Of a stretch of 64,000 nucleotides of DNA, positions 62,177 to 64,000 are shown one piece after another. Numbering within the stretch: position 1 is the stretch's first letter; each line of letters starts with the position of its first letter. The DNA lies in contig JANQBS010000047.1 of the NCBI GenBank assembly GCA_033085395.1, positions 1 to 64,000 of the forward strand, written 5' to 3'. The notes beneath the pieces are model-generated. The model saw nothing but the letters and a program-made list of their open reading frames with translations. It had not been told where the DNA came from and did no database searches. The DNA is from Xanthoparmelia taractica. Its lineage: Eukaryota > Ascomycota > Lecanoromycetes > Lecanorales > Parmeliaceae. The position numbers and the translations under genes are program-made.

Positions 62177-62768
62177 TCAAAGATGGTATTTGTCAATACC
62201 ATCTACTAGATCCAGGGTTGCAGCATTGCTCAAGGGTGCCCTCGTGCTCGTTGTCATGCGGCGCAATTCACCGATAGCGACAAAATGCTCCTTGGCTCGA
62301 TTGTATAAATTGCTGGCTGCCACGAGACTGCTCCTTCTCCGCTCCTTCACCCGCTTGCGCACTTCAGCTTCAGACGATGCACTACTTTCGACCCTGTACA
62401 CAACCTTCTCCGACACAGGGTCCACATCCATCACAAGCATTTCGCCCATAGGCCCAACAAGGCCAGGTCTCTCCATGGCCTTTTTCTTGTGCTTCGCAAC
62501 TACAACTTTGTTAGCATTCGACAATAGCGTTACTATTAGAGGAGACTGAAAACGTACGGCCACGTCCGGTGAAGCCCGATTCCCAGCCTATTGGGTAAAA
62601 GGATTTCTTAATCGGCAACCACCATTCATCCCAATGCGCCTCTTCTTCTGCTGTGTCTGGGCCCCAATAATCATACGGCCTCTCTTCGATCAGACCCTTG
62701 CTCACTTTTTCATAGTAATCTCGGATTTCAAAGGAAAGAAGCGGGTAGCAAGCCATGTTGATGTCCAT
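62177..62768 (-). CDS. Unrecognised two-exon protein
   Basis: Exons 62,558-62,768 and 62,177-62,505, with a 52-nt intron 62,506-62,557 (gtacgt .. aatgctaac .. aaag) whose removal keeps the frame and joins GFTGRG to LVVAKHKKKAMERPG. 179 residues. The N-terminal half is acidic and aromatic (RPYDYWGPDTAEEEAHWDEW, then WLPIKKSFYPIGWESG). The C-terminal half is basic and probably helical (EAEVRKRVKERRRSSLVAAS). No known domain; upstream in-frame ATGs at 62,840 and a downstream one at 62,756 leave the start uncertain. Good intron signals and the charge pattern favour a real gene. Confidence 0.6.
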
Positions 62769-64000
62769 TATGAACGAGGAGGAGGCGAGAGGTGTGATAA
62801 TGAGCGTGATAAAAGAAGGTATAGCTCTTTCACAATGCAAAATGTTGAGCGGTGTCTAAGCCGAAGATGTGGCAGTGGTAATGAAACTCTTCCTTCACTG
62901 TGCGAGGTTTCAGATCTGGTGAATCAGATGATGCGGAGGTGGCGATATCTCCGTCCTTCACAATGCACGAGGTTTGAGCAAGACGGACAAGAAAATGCCG
63001 GAAGCTGGAATAAATGGGCGAGCCAAGACAAATCCGAAAACCGAAGAAGTGGTGTATTATCCGTGAGTCAGATAACTCTCTCAATCCCTCAATGTGCACG
63101 TGGGCTTATACCATGGTAAGCGCATTCTTGGCCCTCACTGACCGAAGAACGCAGGCAGTTTCTACTCGTTTCTTACTACCAAATCTAACTTCCTTTGTCC
63201 TTTTCCTTCTATGTTTCTTTCATACAGAAACAATCGTTTATGAAGCCACGAATTATGTGGCGAGATGGCCAAGGCTGATTAATGAATAAAGGGGCAATTT
63301 CCTTTCAGCCTCAAAGCCGATTCTATTCGCATATTCAAACCTGCTCATACTGAGTTGACATGCCAAGAAAAGAAATGTTGAATATCCTCCAAGAGAGAAC
63401 ACTCGATGTACCAACGGGAATCTCACGCGCACTGTCATCCTGGAAGTGCAGCGGATCCTTCGCGCTGTTATTGGGTTGGGTAGGGTGCACTGTTTGCTAT
63501 CATTGCCTGGCCTTTGTTATAGCCGGACGGTAAGTCGGTACGCAAGATTCTTCTAGCTAGTCGTGCTTCCCAATTTGTTTTGAGCTCCTTCAACCTCACC
63601 TCTCATTAGATGCCTCACCAGCTACTTCATCTCCAGTCGCATCTGCGTCACAATTTTCAACTTGATCGTGGACGAGGTCCAACGGATTCTACCCTTATCG
63701 CGCAGGCAGGTTGAAGCGTATAGAACTGATACCGCATCATTAGCGCTCTGGAAGGAGCAAAAACCGTCCTTGCCATTCTTACTTCAATGTTGAATTGAAG
63801 AAGAAGGAAGGTGCTGCGAAGGGTCGTGGGCTAGTAGAGAGTGTCGTCCTCCCTAACGGATTTTGCAGGAACGCCCGGAGAAAAACGAGACCTGAGAGAC
63901 ATTGCAATCATACTATCAAACTCACTATCATCGTCACCGTCTCTCTTCCAGCGAACAGCGCGCTCCGTGTCTCTCGTCAATGGTAGAGTTCCCCATTACC
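62769..64000. other. Terminal 1.2 kb, no recognisable gene
   Basis: Short frames on both strands only; the plus frame 62,634-63,119 mostly overlaps the minus-strand gene and is a shadow. Nothing supported. Confidence 0.4.

Noticed and set aside
1..64000. CRISPR arrays, bacterial operons, riboswitches or origins
   Set aside because: The window is eukaryotic; regular short repeats are only microsatellites and MITE or tandem units.

Overview
The window looks like nuclear DNA of a filamentous ascomycete (Pezizomycotina). The coding half has short introns (about 49-110 nt) with GT..AG ends and CTAAC/CTGAC-type branch points, and typical fungal genes. The other half is an extremely A+T-rich, stop-riddled repeat block in which CpA/TpG has been converted to TpA while CpG survives, the signature of repeat-induced point mutation (RIP). 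Genome partitioning of this kind is well known in this group; the species cannot be named from the sequence.

Bases 1 to about 36,990 are the RIP compartment. I could read through the mutations in several places. There are two plus-strand Ty3/gypsy chromovirus relics (RT, RNase H, integrase and chromodomain to 9,873; integrase and chromodomain at about 13,500-14,720). A complete minus-strand Ty3/gypsy element at 28,678-35,898 has 261-bp LTRs and a TTAAG target duplication. That element sits inside a Tc1/mariner (pogo-like) transposon at 27,766-36,466 with perfect 31-bp inverted ends. The transposon in turn splits a RIP-destroyed patatin-like phospholipase gene whose reading frame resumes on the far side. 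Small elements in the same block escaped RIP: four full copies and one partial copy of a 275-bp MITE (TIR starting TACGGGTCGG; 8-bp target duplications on three copies), and a 333-bp miniature LTR element at 18,643-18,975 with 57-bp terminal repeats and a tRNA-like core.

Bases 37,000-64,000 have normal composition and low gene density. Genes I can support are: an Arg/Ser/His-rich protein (38.6-39.3 kb), three tandem paralogues of an unrecognised small family (44.2-46.1 kb), mitochondrial release factor 1 (48.6-50.0 kb, minus) divergent from a gamma-glutamyltranspeptidase-like enzyme (50.3-52.2 kb, plus), a secreted double-psi beta-barrel protein with Ser-rich linker and tandem repeats (53.6-54.8 kb, minus), a seven-exon GMC oxidoreductase (56.6-58.7 kb, plus), RIB3-type DHBP synthase of riboflavin biosynthesis (59.1-59.9 kb, minus) and an unrecognised two-exon gene (62.2-62.8 kb, minus). 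Two non-RIPped mobile elements lie here: a 638-bp non-autonomous hAT element (37,516-38,153) and a foldback element of about 670 bp (52.3-53.0 kb). The genes form no obvious pathway or cluster. Long stretches at 39.3-44.2, 46.1-48.6, 59.9-62.2 and 62.8-64.0 kb hold nothing I can name.
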